Source: Anaerolineae bacterium
GTDB lineage: Bacteria; Chloroflexota; Anaerolineae; B4-G1
Length of the DNA stretch: 11,640 bases
Direction: 5' to 3'
Assembly: GCA_030612185.1 (NCBI GenBank)
Contig: JAUWOI010000087.1
Location: forward strand, 1 to 11,640
Shown: piece after piece, positions 1-6,299 of the stretch
How the letters are laid out: every line of letters begins with the position of its first letter
Numbering within the stretch: the first letter of the stretch is position 1
Position numbers and translations under genes: made by a program
Notes under the pieces: model-generated
Database searches by the model: none
What the model was told of the DNA's origin: nothing
The model's input: the letters and a program-made list of their open reading frames with translations, nothing else

Positions 1-783
1 GACTACATCGTGCCGGTGGACTATCCCCTGCTCGAACAATCGATGACGGAGGGTGGGCTTTCGGATGTCCACGTCAAGATCGGCGAGTATATCGCCGAAC
101 TGATACGCGATGGGGCGACGATGCAGATGGGCATCGGCGCGATCCCCGACGCCGTGCTCAATTTTCTGGGCGACAAGAAAGACCTGGGAGTGCACACCGA
201 GTTGTTCTCTGACAGCGTGATTGACCTGGTGGAGGCTGGTGTGCTCACCAACGCCCGCAAGACGCTGCACCCTGGCAAGATCACGGCCGGCTTTATGCTC
301 GGCACGAAGCGGCTCTACGAGTGGGTGCACGACAACCCGCTTATCGAACTGCACCGTACCGAGTACGTCAACGATCCCTTCGTCATCGCGCAGAACTACC
401 GGCAGGTGGCGATCAACTCGGCCATCGAGATAGATCTGACGGGGCAGGTGTGCGCCGATTCTATCGGCCCCAAACTGTACAGCGGCGTGGGGGGGCAACT
501 GGACTTCATCTACGGCGCGTCTCGTTCTGAGGGAGGCGTGCCCATCATCGCGCTGCCGGCTACCGCCAAAGGAGGGACGCTAAGCCGCATCGTGCCCATG
601 CTCAAGCGGGGCGCGGGGGTCGTCACCTCTCGCTATCACGTCCACTACGTGGTGACGGAGTACGGGGTAGCAAACCTGTACGGCAAGACGATCCGCCAGC
701 GGACGCAGGCGCTGATCAACGTCGCCGCCCCTCAGTTCCGGGACGAACTGACGCGGGCAGCGAAGGAGTTGCACTACATTTAG
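1..783 (+). CDS. Acetyl-CoA hydrolase/CoA-transferase family protein, 3' part (4-hydroxybutyrate/acetate CoA-transferase-like)
   Basis: The frame is open from base 1 (Asp-Tyr-Ile-Val-Pro...) to the TAG at 781-783, so the gene starts left of the window and 260 C-terminal residues are visible. They match the C-terminal CoA-transferase domain of the acetyl-CoA hydrolase/transferase family, which moves CoA between acyl-CoA and a carboxylic acid such as acetate. Seen: GIGAIPDAVL (residues 44-53 of the visible part), HTELFSD (65-71) holding the Glu that in 4-hydroxybutyrate CoA-transferase forms the glutamyl-CoA intermediate, SGVGGQLDF (161-169), and VTEYGVANLYGK (218-229) near the end. About 190 residues follow the Glu, as in the clostridial 4-hydroxybutyrate enzyme of about 437 residues, so roughly 170 residues are missing. 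Family assignment is firm; the substrate (4-hydroxybutyrate, butyrate, propionate or succinate) cannot be told. It converges with the AMMECR1 gene. Confidence 0.93.
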   Translation, partial: DYIVPVDYPLLEQSMTEGGLSDVHVKIGEYIAELIRDGATMQMGIGAIPDAVLNFLGDKKDLGVHTELFSDSVIDLVEAGVLTNARKTLHPGKITAGFMLGTKRLYEWVHDNPLIELHRTEYVNDPFVIAQNYRQVAINSAIEIDLTGQVCADSIGPKLYSGVGGQLDFIYGASRSEGGVPIIALPATAKGGTLSRIVPMLKRGAGVVTSRYHVHYVVTEYGVANLYGKTIRQRTQALINVAAPQFRDELTRAAKELHYI

Positions 784-800
784 ATTGGTAAATCAGCGGG

Positions 801-840
801 TTGGTAGTCGCTGCCAGTGTCCCGACTATTAGTCTACCAA
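801..840 (+). terminator. Weak hairpin between convergent genes
   Basis: TTGGTAG at 801-807 can pair with CTACCAA at 834-840, followed by TTT. The loop is long (26 nt) and there is no real U-run. The right arm also belongs to an 8-bp repeat tract, so the pairing may be incidental. It is the only candidate for ending the CoA-transferase transcript in the 82-bp gap. Confidence 0.25.
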
Positions 841-864
841 TTTCCCAATGTACCAGTTTCCCAA
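833..864. repeat. Four 8-bp tandem units (tctaccaa / tttcccaa type)
   Basis: The units are tctaccaa, tttcccaa, tgtaccag, tttcccaa. The tract directly abuts the stop codon of the AMMECR1 gene (866-868). The same unit family recurs as nine units at 9861-9932, upstream of the CvpA-like gene. Confidence 0.8.
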
Positions 865-865
865 C

Positions 866-1435
866 CTACTTCTCCTCGAACTTCTCCACCTGGTAGGTGT
901 ACACGTCGAGGCCGGGATGGTGGTAGGCGTCATCGGGAAGGAAGGCTTTGAGACATAGGTGCTGCAGAAATTGGTGAGGCTCTGGTAGTTTCTCCCATAC
1001 TTGAGGGAGGAAGGTGGCCCGATCCCGGCCGCGTTCGATGACGACGCCGTCCACGCCTGGGTGCAATTTGGCGATGAGGTCGTCGGGGCCGTCGTAGGAC
1101 AGCGGTTGGGGGATGCTCAATACGGAGATTTCGACGTGCAAGTCGTCCAACTCCCCTGGGCGCACGGGTGGGAAGCGGGGATCGTGGAAGGCCGCACCGA
1201 GACCATTTTCGCGCACGTCGAGCACCAGTGGACGGCGCGCTTCCAGCGAACCGATGCAGCCCCGCAACTGGCCATCATGCTTGGTCAGCGTGACGAAGCA
1301 GGCTCCGTCGCGGGTGAGGAACTCGGGCAGCGCGTCCATGTCTACCGGTGGCGGCCCCTTCCCGCGCAGGTGGCGGGCGATGGTCTCGCGGGCTAGTTTC
1401 AGCAGGTATTGGCGGTCTGCGAGTGAAAGGGACAT
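866..1435 (-). CDS. amrA: AmmeMemoRadiSam system protein A (AMMECR1 domain)
   Basis: A 189-residue protein that is one complete AMMECR1 domain. The family signature LRGCIG is at residues 57-62, followed by the typical block with HPGVDGVVIERG (125-136), ATFLPQVWEKLP (140-151) and FLQHLCLKAFL (156-166). No signal peptide or membrane segment is visible. The biochemical role of AMMECR1 proteins is unknown; in bacteria and archaea the gene commonly neighbours a MEMO gene and a radical SAM gene. The ATG at 1435 has AGGAGG six bases upstream. The gene lies 31 bp downstream of the MEMO gene on the same strand, so the two very likely share an mRNA. Length and motifs are normal for the family. Confidence 0.93.
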   Translation of the reverse strand: MSLSLADRQYLLKLARETIARHLRGKGPPPVDMDALPEFLTRDGACFVTLTKHDGQLRGCIGSLEARRPLVLDVRENGLGAAFHDPRFPPVRPGELDDLHVEISVLSIPQPLSYDGPDDLIAKLHPGVDGVVIERGRDRATFLPQVWEKLPEPHQFLQHLCLKAFLPDDAYHHPGLDVYTYQVEKFEEK

Positions 1436-1466
1436 AGGCGGCCTCCTGTCCGTCTAGAACTGTCCG

Positions 1467-2339
1467 CTAGAAGACAATAGCGGCGTAGCCGACGAAGTCG
1501 GTGGCTGGACCCCGGGGCATAACGTCGTGGCTGGTGGTGTACTCCAGCAGATAACCCTTCTCCGCCTCCAACGTCCGGGCGGCGGCGACCGTTCCGGCCA
1601 CCGCTCCACCCCCGCATGCATTGTGGTGGGCGGCGGTCTCGGCGACGATCTCCTCCGCCCGCATAGCCAAGATGAGGTTGATGACTCGCTTGTCGTTGGC
1701 CTGTACCCACTCCAGCGCCCGCTCGCCTGTGCCGGCTGGCGCGAAGCCGTAGTACGTCGCGCCATAGTGGGTCAGGTCGGTGGTGCCGACGACGGCGATG
1801 GGCCTCTGCGCCGCGCTCATCGCCTGCCCGATGACCTCGCCAGCGCGGGCGGCGTCTCCGTCGGGGGGGATCATGATGGGGAGGATCTTTGCCTGGGGGA
1901 AGAGGTGTTGGATGAAAGGCACCTGTACCTCGGCGGAGTGCTCGCCGGAGTGGGCCTCCGGGGAATTGATCAACAGGCCGTCGCCAGCCTCAAGGACGGC
2001 CGCTGCCAGTTCCTCATCCACCTCGACCTCACCCAGGGGGGTGGCCCAACGGCCACGGGCGTAGACGGCCGGGCTGGACGCACCCCAGCGGTGCATGGCA
2101 CTGACGAGGACGAAGGTCTCAGGGGTCCCTTGGGCATTGATGGCGGCAAAGACTCTGGCGGCAACAGCGCCGGAGAAGACCCATCCGGCGTGGGGCACCA
2201 GGCCAGCGACGATCTTCTCAGGGATGTCGGGGCTGGGTCCGGCTGGCAGACACTGCTCGATCATCCTGACGCAACTCGTGCGGTCGCCGGGATAGAACTG
2301 GCCGGCGACGGCTGGCCGGCGGACAGGTAACTTGGACAT
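1467..2339 (-). CDS. amrB: AmmeMemoRadiSam system protein B (MEMO1 family)
   Basis: A 290-residue MEMO-family protein, related to extradiol dioxygenases and to human MEMO1. It opens with RRPAVAGQFYPGD (7-19), the usual N-terminus. Residues matching the MEMO metal site are present: His50 in VPHAGWVFSG, His83 in SAMHRWG, Asp188/His191 in TTDLTHYG and Cys242 in ACGGGAV. EHSAEVQVPF (134-143) is the conserved central motif. The frame stays open 48 codons further upstream, but that stretch runs through an AT-rich repeat tract. ATG 2339 has GGAGGTGCC just before it and fits family starts. The biological function is not settled in bacteria. It pairs with the AMMECR1 gene downstream; the third partner, a radical SAM gene, is not in this window. 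Confidence 0.93.
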   Translation of the reverse strand: MSKLPVRRPAVAGQFYPGDRTSCVRMIEQCLPAGPSPDIPEKIVAGLVPHAGWVFSGAVAARVFAAINAQGTPETFVLVSAMHRWGASSPAVYARGRWATPLGEVEVDEELAAAVLEAGDGLLINSPEAHSGEHSAEVQVPFIQHLFPQAKILPIMIPPDGDAARAGEVIGQAMSAAQRPIAVVGTTDLTHYGATYYGFAPAGTGERALEWVQANDKRVINLILAMRAEEIVAETAAHHNACGGGAVAGTVAAARTLEAEKGYLLEYTTSHDVMPRGPATDFVGYAAIVF

Positions 2340-2353
2340 CAGGCACCTCCATG

Positions 2354-2394
2354 TCAATGAACCAATTAACAATGACCAATGACAAATGACAAAT
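2354..2394. repeat. Short AT-rich tandem tract of ~7-bp units (caatgac / aaatgac)
   Basis: Imperfect repeats of caatgac and aaatgac fill the gap between the ROK and MEMO genes, in the 5' leader of the MEMO gene. Similar heptamer tandem repeats (STRR) are known between genes of filamentous cyanobacteria. Base composition differs sharply from the flanking GC-rich genes. The rest of this 150-bp gap shows nothing else beyond the MEMO ribosome binding site. Confidence 0.75.
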
Positions 2395-2489
2395 CTCAAG
2401 AGCGGATCGCTGACTGCTAATCGCTGATTATGGCCATACTCCCGGAATGGCGTGGCCGCACCGGGGATATACGCCGCGTTCATGCCATC

Positions 2490-3461
2490 TCAGCCGATCT
2501 GCGCCAACGCCACCGCTGCCGCTCCCAACACACCTGCGTTGTCACCCAACTCGGCCCGCACGACCTGCACCGCCTGCGCTGGTGTGCGAAAGGCACGCCG
2601 GGCAATGACACGCCGCACTGGCCCGAAGAGCGATTCCCCAATGTTCGTCAAGCCACCGCCGATGACGATGAGTTGCGGGTTGAACAGGTTGACCAGGTTG
2701 GCCATCCCTAGGCCCAGGTAATTCATCGCCTCGGCCAGGATTTCCTGTGCCTCTTTGTCTCCCTGGCTGGCGGCCTCGGCCACCAGTTTCGCCGTGATGC
2801 GTTCCGGGGTGCCTCCTGCCAGGTCGGCTATCAGCGTCGGTACGCCACGGGCCACGCGCTCGCGGGCCTGGCGCGCGATGGCCGTGCCGGAGGCCAGCGC
2901 CTCCAGGCAGCCCCGGTTCCCACAGCCGCAACGCGGCCCGTTGGGTATGATGGTGATGTGGCCGATCTCACCCGCCATTCCGCTGGCCCCGTGATACAAT
3001 TTCCCGTCGAGGATCAGCCCACCACCGATGCCGGTGCTGACCGTGACGTAGATCATGTGCTCCGCGCCTCGCCCGGCACCGAAGCGAAACTCGCCCAACG
3101 CCGCCGCGTTAGCGTCATTCTCCAGAAAAGTCGCGATTCCCAGTTCATCTTCAATCAGCCGCTTGAGAGGCACGCGGTCCCAGCCGGGCAGGTTGGGGGG
3201 GGCCACCACCACGCCCGCCTCGATATCGAGGGGACCTGGTGCGCCGATGCCCACCGCCGCCACCTGTGCCTGAGTCACTCCCGCTTGTGCCATCACCTGG
3301 CGGGCACCGCCCAGCATACGTTCGATGACCGCCTTCTGACCCGCTGTCGCGTGGGTCTCCTGGTAGTCGTGAGCGATGATTGTACCAGCGCTGTCTGCCA
3401 GGGCGGTGCTGATCTTGGTGCCGCCCAGATCAATGCCGATGACGGTGTGCTCGGAAATCAA
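2490..3461 (-). CDS. ROK family sugar kinase (glucokinase-like)
   Basis: A 323-residue ROK protein; such enzymes phosphorylate glucose or another hexose with ATP in the cytoplasm. From the chosen TTG start: phosphate-loop motif DLGGTK (11-16), FLENDANAAALGE (112-124) with the catalytic Asp116, EIGHITI (165-171), and the zinc cluster CGCGNRGC (178-185) followed by LEALASG, which is the ROK signature. IVIGGGL (265-271) is in the ATP-binding part. There is no N-terminal helix-turn-helix, so this is a kinase rather than an XylR/NagC-type repressor. The start is uncertain. GTG 3509 would add MSSSNSSSSNSSMEDN, encoded by an AGC tract, and ATG 3473 has no ribosome site. TTG 3461 has GGAGG five bases upstream and gives the normal family length. 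It has its own promoter at 3519-3547. The exact sugar is unknown. Confidence 0.92.
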   Translation of the reverse strand: MISEHTVIGIDLGGTKISTALADSAGTIIAHDYQETHATAGQKAVIERMLGGARQVMAQAGVTQAQVAAVGIGAPGPLDIEAGVVVAPPNLPGWDRVPLKRLIEDELGIATFLENDANAAALGEFRFGAGRGAEHMIYVTVSTGIGGGLILDGKLYHGASGMAGEIGHITIIPNGPRCGCGNRGCLEALASGTAIARQARERVARGVPTLIADLAGGTPERITAKLVAEAASQGDKEAQEILAEAMNYLGLGMANLVNLFNPQLIVIGGGLTNIGESLFGPVRRVIARRAFRTPAQAVQVVRAELGDNAGVLGAAAVALAQIG

Positions 3462-3465
3462 GTTG

Positions 3466-3471
3466 TCCTCC
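3466..3471 (-). promoter_or_regulatory. Shine-Dalgarno deciding the TTG start of the ROK gene
   Basis: On the minus strand GGAGGA is followed by CAAC and then TTG (3461-3459). The spacing is normal. Neither the GTG at 3509 nor the ATG at 3473 has a comparable site, because both are preceded by unrelated or CAG-repeat sequence. Confidence 0.6.
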
Positions 3472-3473
3472 AT

Positions 3474-3506
3474 GCTGCTGTTGCTGCTGCTGCTGTTGCT
3501 GCTGCT
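3474..3506 (-). repeat. AGC/AAC trinucleotide tract in the leader of the ROK gene
   Basis: Read on the minus strand this is AGCx3, AAC, AGCx4, AAC, AGCx2: eleven triplets. It lies between the promoter and the probable TTG start. It is in frame with the kinase, so if the upstream GTG (3509-3507) is used it encodes a Ser/Asn-rich extension. Confidence 0.85.
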
Positions 3507-3518
3507 CACACTCGGCGC

Positions 3519-3547
3519 AGGATAGCATAGGGCCTTTGCTTTGTCAA
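3519..3547 (-). promoter_or_regulatory. Sigma70-type promoter for the ROK gene
   Basis: On the minus strand the -35 TTGACA (3547-3542) is separated by exactly 17 bp from the -10 TATCCT (3524-3519). Transcription would begin near 3512. That puts the GTG at 3509 almost at the RNA 5' end and gives a leader of about 50 nt before the TTG start. Confidence 0.75.
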
Positions 3548-3569
3548 GCCGCCGCGCTCAACCTCTGGC

Positions 3570-3614
3570 CACGATAAGAAGAAACCGCCGGACTCGCAAG
3601 AGAGCCCGGCGGTT
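3570..3614 (-). terminator. Rho-independent terminator after the aldehyde oxidoreductase gene
   Basis: AACCGCCGG (3583-3591) pairs perfectly with CCGGCGGTT (3606-3614). After one mismatch a further 3 bp (CTC/GAG) pair around a short loop. On the minus strand the stem is followed by TTCTTCTTAT. It sits about 60 bp past the oxidoreductase stop and upstream of the ROK promoter, so it separates the two transcripts. Confidence 0.7.
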
Positions 3615-3623
3615 CGTCTGAGC

Positions 3624-3657
3624 AGAAACCAGGTTTTCCAGAAAAAACCTGGTTTCT
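3624..3657. repeat. Dispersed palindrome, copy A (downstream of AOR)
   Basis: Perfect 14-bp inverted arms (AGAAACCAGGTTTT and its complement) around the 6-nt loop CCAGAA. The core 32 bp is the exact reverse complement of copy B at 5464-5495 and differs from copy C (11373-11404) by one base in each arm. The asymmetric loop gives the element a direction. Confidence 0.95.
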
Positions 3658-3675
3658 AAGCCAGTTTCTAAGCCA
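3652..3675. repeat. Exact 12-bp tandem duplication at the AOR stop
   Basis: The unit gtttctaagcca occurs twice without a gap, overlapping the right arm of palindrome copy A and ending at the AOR stop codon (3676-3678). Confidence 0.9.
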
Positions 3676-5415
3676 CTAGTCCTCGAACACGGCGTCCAGC
3701 ATCTCGTCCGGCACGTCCCAGGTGACGTTGTGGGGCGGGAGTTTCTCGTACTTCATAAACTCCGGCAACCGGTCGTCGGCCTTGGTAAAGCCGGCCGCTT
3801 TGTTAAAGGCCCGCTCCTTGTTAATGGTCTCTTTGCCGATGTTTATGATGTCGTCCGCCGTCCACTCGGTACCCATGACGCCACTGCACTCCTCGACCAG
3901 CCCCTCGACGCCGCTGGGGATGTCTAGGATGGGGAAGGCGATGAACAGGCAGTGACCGGAGGTGTCAATGAAGGCGGTGGAGTACTGGAAGTTGCGCGCC
4001 AGTTCCGCTTTGTCAATCTCGAGCGGATCCACCTTGCCGCCGACCCCCGCGATCTCTGGGGCGATGGTGTAGCCGGAGGTGTGATCGGCGCCCATCGTGG
4101 AGATGGCGTAGGTGTAGCCGATGCCCTTGATAGCACGAGGCTCGTAGGCAGGCATAGCCTGCCCCTTGACGGTGGGGCAGCGTATAACGCCAAAGGTCTT
4201 GGCGGTCGCCTCCGTGCCCTGGCTCAGGATTTGGCCCAGCGGCGTGCCCTTGTAGATTTCCTCCATCAACTCGATGGCGCGCTTCCCGTCGCCGAACTCG
4301 GCCAGTCCCCCCTCCATCGCCACAGCGATGGTGGCGCCGGCCTCAATGGTGTCCATTCCCAGGTCATTGCACATCCAGGTCAGTTTGCCGATCACGTCCA
4401 GGTCATCAATGCCGCAGTTGGCCCCCAATGCCCAGGTGGTCTCGTATTCGATGCAAGAGACCAATTCGGTGCCATCGGGGTTGGGGATGACGTTGGAGCA
4501 CTTGATGATGCAGCCCTCGTGGCAAGGGTAACCCATCGTGCCGACGCCGCCCCGGGTCTCGCACAGTTCGGCCATGGCCTCGCCCGAGATCTTGGCCGCG
4601 CCCTCGAAGCGGCCCTCGCGAAAGTTGCGGGTGGGGAGGCCGCCGGCCTCGTTGATGATGTTGACCAGTACGGCGGTGCAGTAGGCGTTGAGGCCGCCGC
4701 CGGGCTTGGTGAGGCCGTGCTCGCGTATTGCCTCGTTCAGCTTCTTGCGCCCCTGGTTGAAGAGTTCCTTGTTGGCGATCTCCACGCCAGGCCCGCCCGC
4801 GCCGTCCACGACGATGAACTTGAGGTGCTTAGAGCCCGCCACCCCGCCCAGCCCGCCGCGGCCGGCGTAGCGGCTGGGCCGGTTGTCAATGTCGTTGAAG
4901 CAGATACCGGCATTGGAGCCTTTCTTCTCACCAGTGATGCCGATGGTGGCGATGCCCACTTTCTTGCCAAAGCGCTCAAAGAGACCAGGGAAAATCTCAT
5001 AGAGGCCCTTGCCGGCGTACTCGTCGGCGGGGAAGAAGGTGGCGCCGTCCTTGGTGACGTGCAGCCCCCACCAGCCGTCGTCCTCGGGATAGCCCTCGAC
5101 GACGATGGCCTTGATCCCCAGTCGGGCGACCAATTGCGGCCAGCGAGTTCCAGCGTTAGACTCCTTGATGCCGCCGGTGAGGGGAGACTTGGCGCCTACC
5201 GAGATCCGGCCCGAGCTCGCTGCGTTGGTGCCGGTGACGATCCCGGGAGCGAAGACGAGTTTGTTGTTCGGCCCCAGCGGGTGGCAGGTGGCGTCCACCT
5301 CATCGTAGATGAGGGTGGACGTGAGGGCGCGACCGGCGAGGAACTTGTACTTTTCGGGTACGTCCTCATAGGTGGCGGTGCGGTCGGTCATGTTGACACG
5401 CAGGATTTTGGACAC
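3676..5415 (-). CDS. Aldehyde ferredoxin oxidoreductase (tungsten/pterin AOR family)
   Basis: A 579-residue AOR-family enzyme. Family members oxidise aldehydes to carboxylates, or run in reverse, with ferredoxin, using a W- (sometimes Mo-) bis-pterin and one 4Fe-4S cluster in the cytoplasm. Seen: SSGRISVGAKSPLTGG (67-82), pterin-binding GRGGLGGVAGSKHLK (185-199), cluster cysteines Cys298/Cys302/Cys306 in PCHEGCIIKCSN and Cys489 in DTSGHCLF, a YET motif (324-326) and ADHTSGYT with His445; the last two match the active-site Glu and His of the Pyrococcus furiosus enzyme. The first cysteines are spaced CX3CX3C, not CX2CX3C as in P. furiosus. The GTG start at 5415 follows AAGGAGGT with good spacing. 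Length (P. furiosus AOR is about 605) and motifs suggest a functional enzyme; the substrate is unknown. Palindrome copies A and B flank the gene in opposite orientation. A MoaD-like gene lies about 0.9 kb upstream. Confidence 0.94.
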   Translation of the reverse strand: MSKILRVNMTDRTATYEDVPEKYKFLAGRALTSTLIYDEVDATCHPLGPNNKLVFAPGIVTGTNAASSGRISVGAKSPLTGGIKESNAGTRWPQLVARLGIKAIVVEGYPEDDGWWGLHVTKDGATFFPADEYAGKGLYEIFPGLFERFGKKVGIATIGITGEKKGSNAGICFNDIDNRPSRYAGRGGLGGVAGSKHLKFIVVDGAGGPGVEIANKELFNQGRKKLNEAIREHGLTKPGGGLNAYCTAVLVNIINEAGGLPTRNFREGRFEGAAKISGEAMAELCETRGGVGTMGYPCHEGCIIKCSNVIPNPDGTELVSCIEYETTWALGANCGIDDLDVIGKLTWMCNDLGMDTIEAGATIAVAMEGGLAEFGDGKRAIELMEEIYKGTPLGQILSQGTEATAKTFGVIRCPTVKGQAMPAYEPRAIKGIGYTYAISTMGADHTSGYTIAPEIAGVGGKVDPLEIDKAELARNFQYSTAFIDTSGHCLFIAFPILDIPSGVEGLVEECSGVMGTEWTADDIINIGKETINKERAFNKAAGFTKADDRLPEFMKYEKLPPHNVTWDVPDEMLDAVFED

Positions 5416-5463
5416 TTGTGTACCTCCTTGAGTTAAGATTTGAAACGAGAAGCGAGTTTTTCA

Positions 5464-5495
5464 GAAACCAGGTTTTTTCTGGAAAACCTGGTTTC
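5464..5495. repeat. Dispersed palindrome, copy B (upstream of AOR)
   Basis: Perfect 13-bp arms GAAACCAGGTTTT / AAAACCTGGTTTC around loop TTCTGG. It is the exact reverse complement of copy A. It lies about 35 bp upstream of the AOR ribosome site, so it would form a hairpin in the AOR leader RNA. Confidence 0.95.
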
Positions 5496-5665
5496 ACAAC
5501 AAAAGGAGGTCACCTCTGGCCAGGATGTGAAGTACCAGGCCACGAAGTGCCTCCTTTGCAAACACGGCGGGCGCAGGGATTGCTCCCCACACCTTATCGC
5601 TCACCCGCCCCGGAGGGAACGAGGTGAGTCGGAGGGCTATGGTATTTTCTCGAAGATGGGCGTTT
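5496..5665 (-). promoter_or_regulatory. Gene-free AOR upstream region with nested inverted repeats
   Basis: No credible gene is here. Inverted repeats seen: AAAGGAGG (5502-5509) with CCTCCTTT (5550-5557); nested inside, GGCCAGG (5518-5524) with CCAGGCC (5535-5541, one central mismatch) and a small CAC/GTG hairpin (5542-5550). Further up, CTCACC (5600-5605) pairs with GGTGAG (5623-5628). In the minus-strand RNA this would be a branched structure ahead of AOR. It matches no riboswitch I can recognise, and no clear -35/-10 was found. A decayed gene or a dispersed element is an alternative. Confidence 0.3.
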
Positions 5666-5998
5666 TCAGCCTCTCACGATTTGTACGATTCTCTCGATGA
5701 CTTCCCTCGTTTTGTCTTGGGTAAGTGCCCCGATACGATATAGGATGATATTTGAGTCTGCTGTGAACAGACGATTTGGACGAATGTTGCTATCTTGGCG
5801 TAGACTTCCCGTCGCGAAGTCGCTATCAGATATGGAAATAGCGTAGCTATCCGCGATGGTCTTGCTGGTGATCTGGCACAGAATCACGTCATCACCCGTT
5901 AATGCCGCAACTACGAAGGCCGGGCGTCGTTTCGCCGCGCTCAAATCTGAGAAGGGAAATGGGACAACGGCCACATCGCCTTTCACAAATGCGCCCAT
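5666..5998 (-). CDS. MazF/PemK-family toxin (type II toxin-antitoxin)
   Basis: A 110-residue protein of the PemK/MazF endoribonuclease fold; such toxins cleave mRNA when not bound by their antitoxin. The N-terminal signature FVKGDVAVVPFPFSDLS (4-20) is followed by KRRPAFVV (23-30), the conserved RPxxVV strand, and CQITSK (41-46) with the Thr of the active region. RPNRLFT (73-79) and a C-terminal helix rich in Arg/Glu complete the domain. Length is typical and nothing is truncated. The ATG at 5998 lies inside the last codons of the antitoxin gene (16-bp overlap), indicating translational coupling; GAGGAAGAG lies upstream of it. Whether it is MazF-like or PemK-like in cleavage specificity cannot be told. 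Confidence 0.88.
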   Translation of the reverse strand: MGAFVKGDVAVVPFPFSDLSAAKRRPAFVVAALTGDDVILCQITSKTIADSYAISISDSDFATGSLRQDSNIRPNRLFTADSNIILYRIGALTQDKTREVIERIVQIVRG

Positions 5999-6222
5999 GC
6001 AATCTCTTCCTCAGGCTTTTCCCAATCCCGGCGCAGAATGGGTTCTGAGGCCAGCATCATCTGAAACGATCCCGATGTGGCTTCCTGATTCCATAGCGCC
6101 TTGCCAGGCTGCCGCTCAGCCAAATAGGAGACAAAATCGTATACGACCATTAGCTTGTCGGCAGGCAACCGTTGCAGGCGGTTGGCAATTTGGGGGATGG
6201 TAATGGTTTGTGTTGCCGTCAT
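5983..6222 (-). CDS. Antitoxin partner of the MazF/PemK-like toxin
   Basis: A 79-residue acidic protein. The N-terminus ITIPQIANRLQRLPADKLMVVYDFVSYLAER (7-37) resembles the DUF2281-type helical segment found in antitoxins. The C-terminus SEPILRRDWEKPEEEIAWAHL (59-79) has the DW...PEEE..AW..L pattern common at toxin-binding ends. ATG 6222 was chosen because AAGGAGA precedes it closely. ATG 6264 in the same frame falls at the predicted transcription start and could only be used leaderless; a TTG at 6282 lies upstream of the transcript. Transcribed from the promoter at 6271-6299 and probably autoregulated through the inverted repeat at 6289-6330. The antitoxin role rests mainly on gene order and overlap with the toxin. 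Confidence 0.8.
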   Translation of the reverse strand: MTATQTITIPQIANRLQRLPADKLMVVYDFVSYLAERQPGKALWNQEATSGSFQMMLASEPILRRDWEKPEEEIAWAHL

Positions 6223-6270
6223 TCTCTCCTTTTCCAGGGAGGTCGTGTGGTCGTTTTCGCCCATGCTTCT

Positions 6271-6299
6271 ATGATACGCCAAACGTGTCTACTTGTCAA
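6271..6299 (-). promoter_or_regulatory. Sigma70-type promoter of the toxin-antitoxin operon
   Basis: On the minus strand the consensus -35 TTGACA (6299-6294), a 17-bp spacer and the -10 TATCAT (6276-6271). The predicted start is near 6264, leaving about 40 nt before the antitoxin ATG. Confidence 0.85.

Noticed and set aside
1527..2330. 267-codon open frame on the plus strand
   Set aside because: Antisense to the MEMO gene; no domain and no ribosome site.
2340..2483. Upstream extension of the MEMO gene by 48 residues
   Set aside because: It crosses an AT-rich tandem tract. The ATG at 2339 has a strong ribosome site and matches the family start.
3624..3657. Palindrome copy A as the main AOR terminator
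   Set aside because: Copies B and C lie upstream of and inside genes, and the stem is not followed by a T-run on the minus strand. The GC-rich hairpin at 3583-3614 with TTCTTCTTAT is the better terminator.
3952..5436. 494-codon open frame on the plus strand
   Set aside because: It is antisense to the AOR gene, whose protein has all family motifs. The plus-strand translation is Ala/Gly/Val/Asp-rich with no recognisable domain, as expected from GC-rich codon bias.
5418..5700. Small plus-strand open frames in the AOR upstream region
   Set aside because: They read through the palindrome and inverted repeats. They contain a few Cys residues but no recognisable domain or convincing start.
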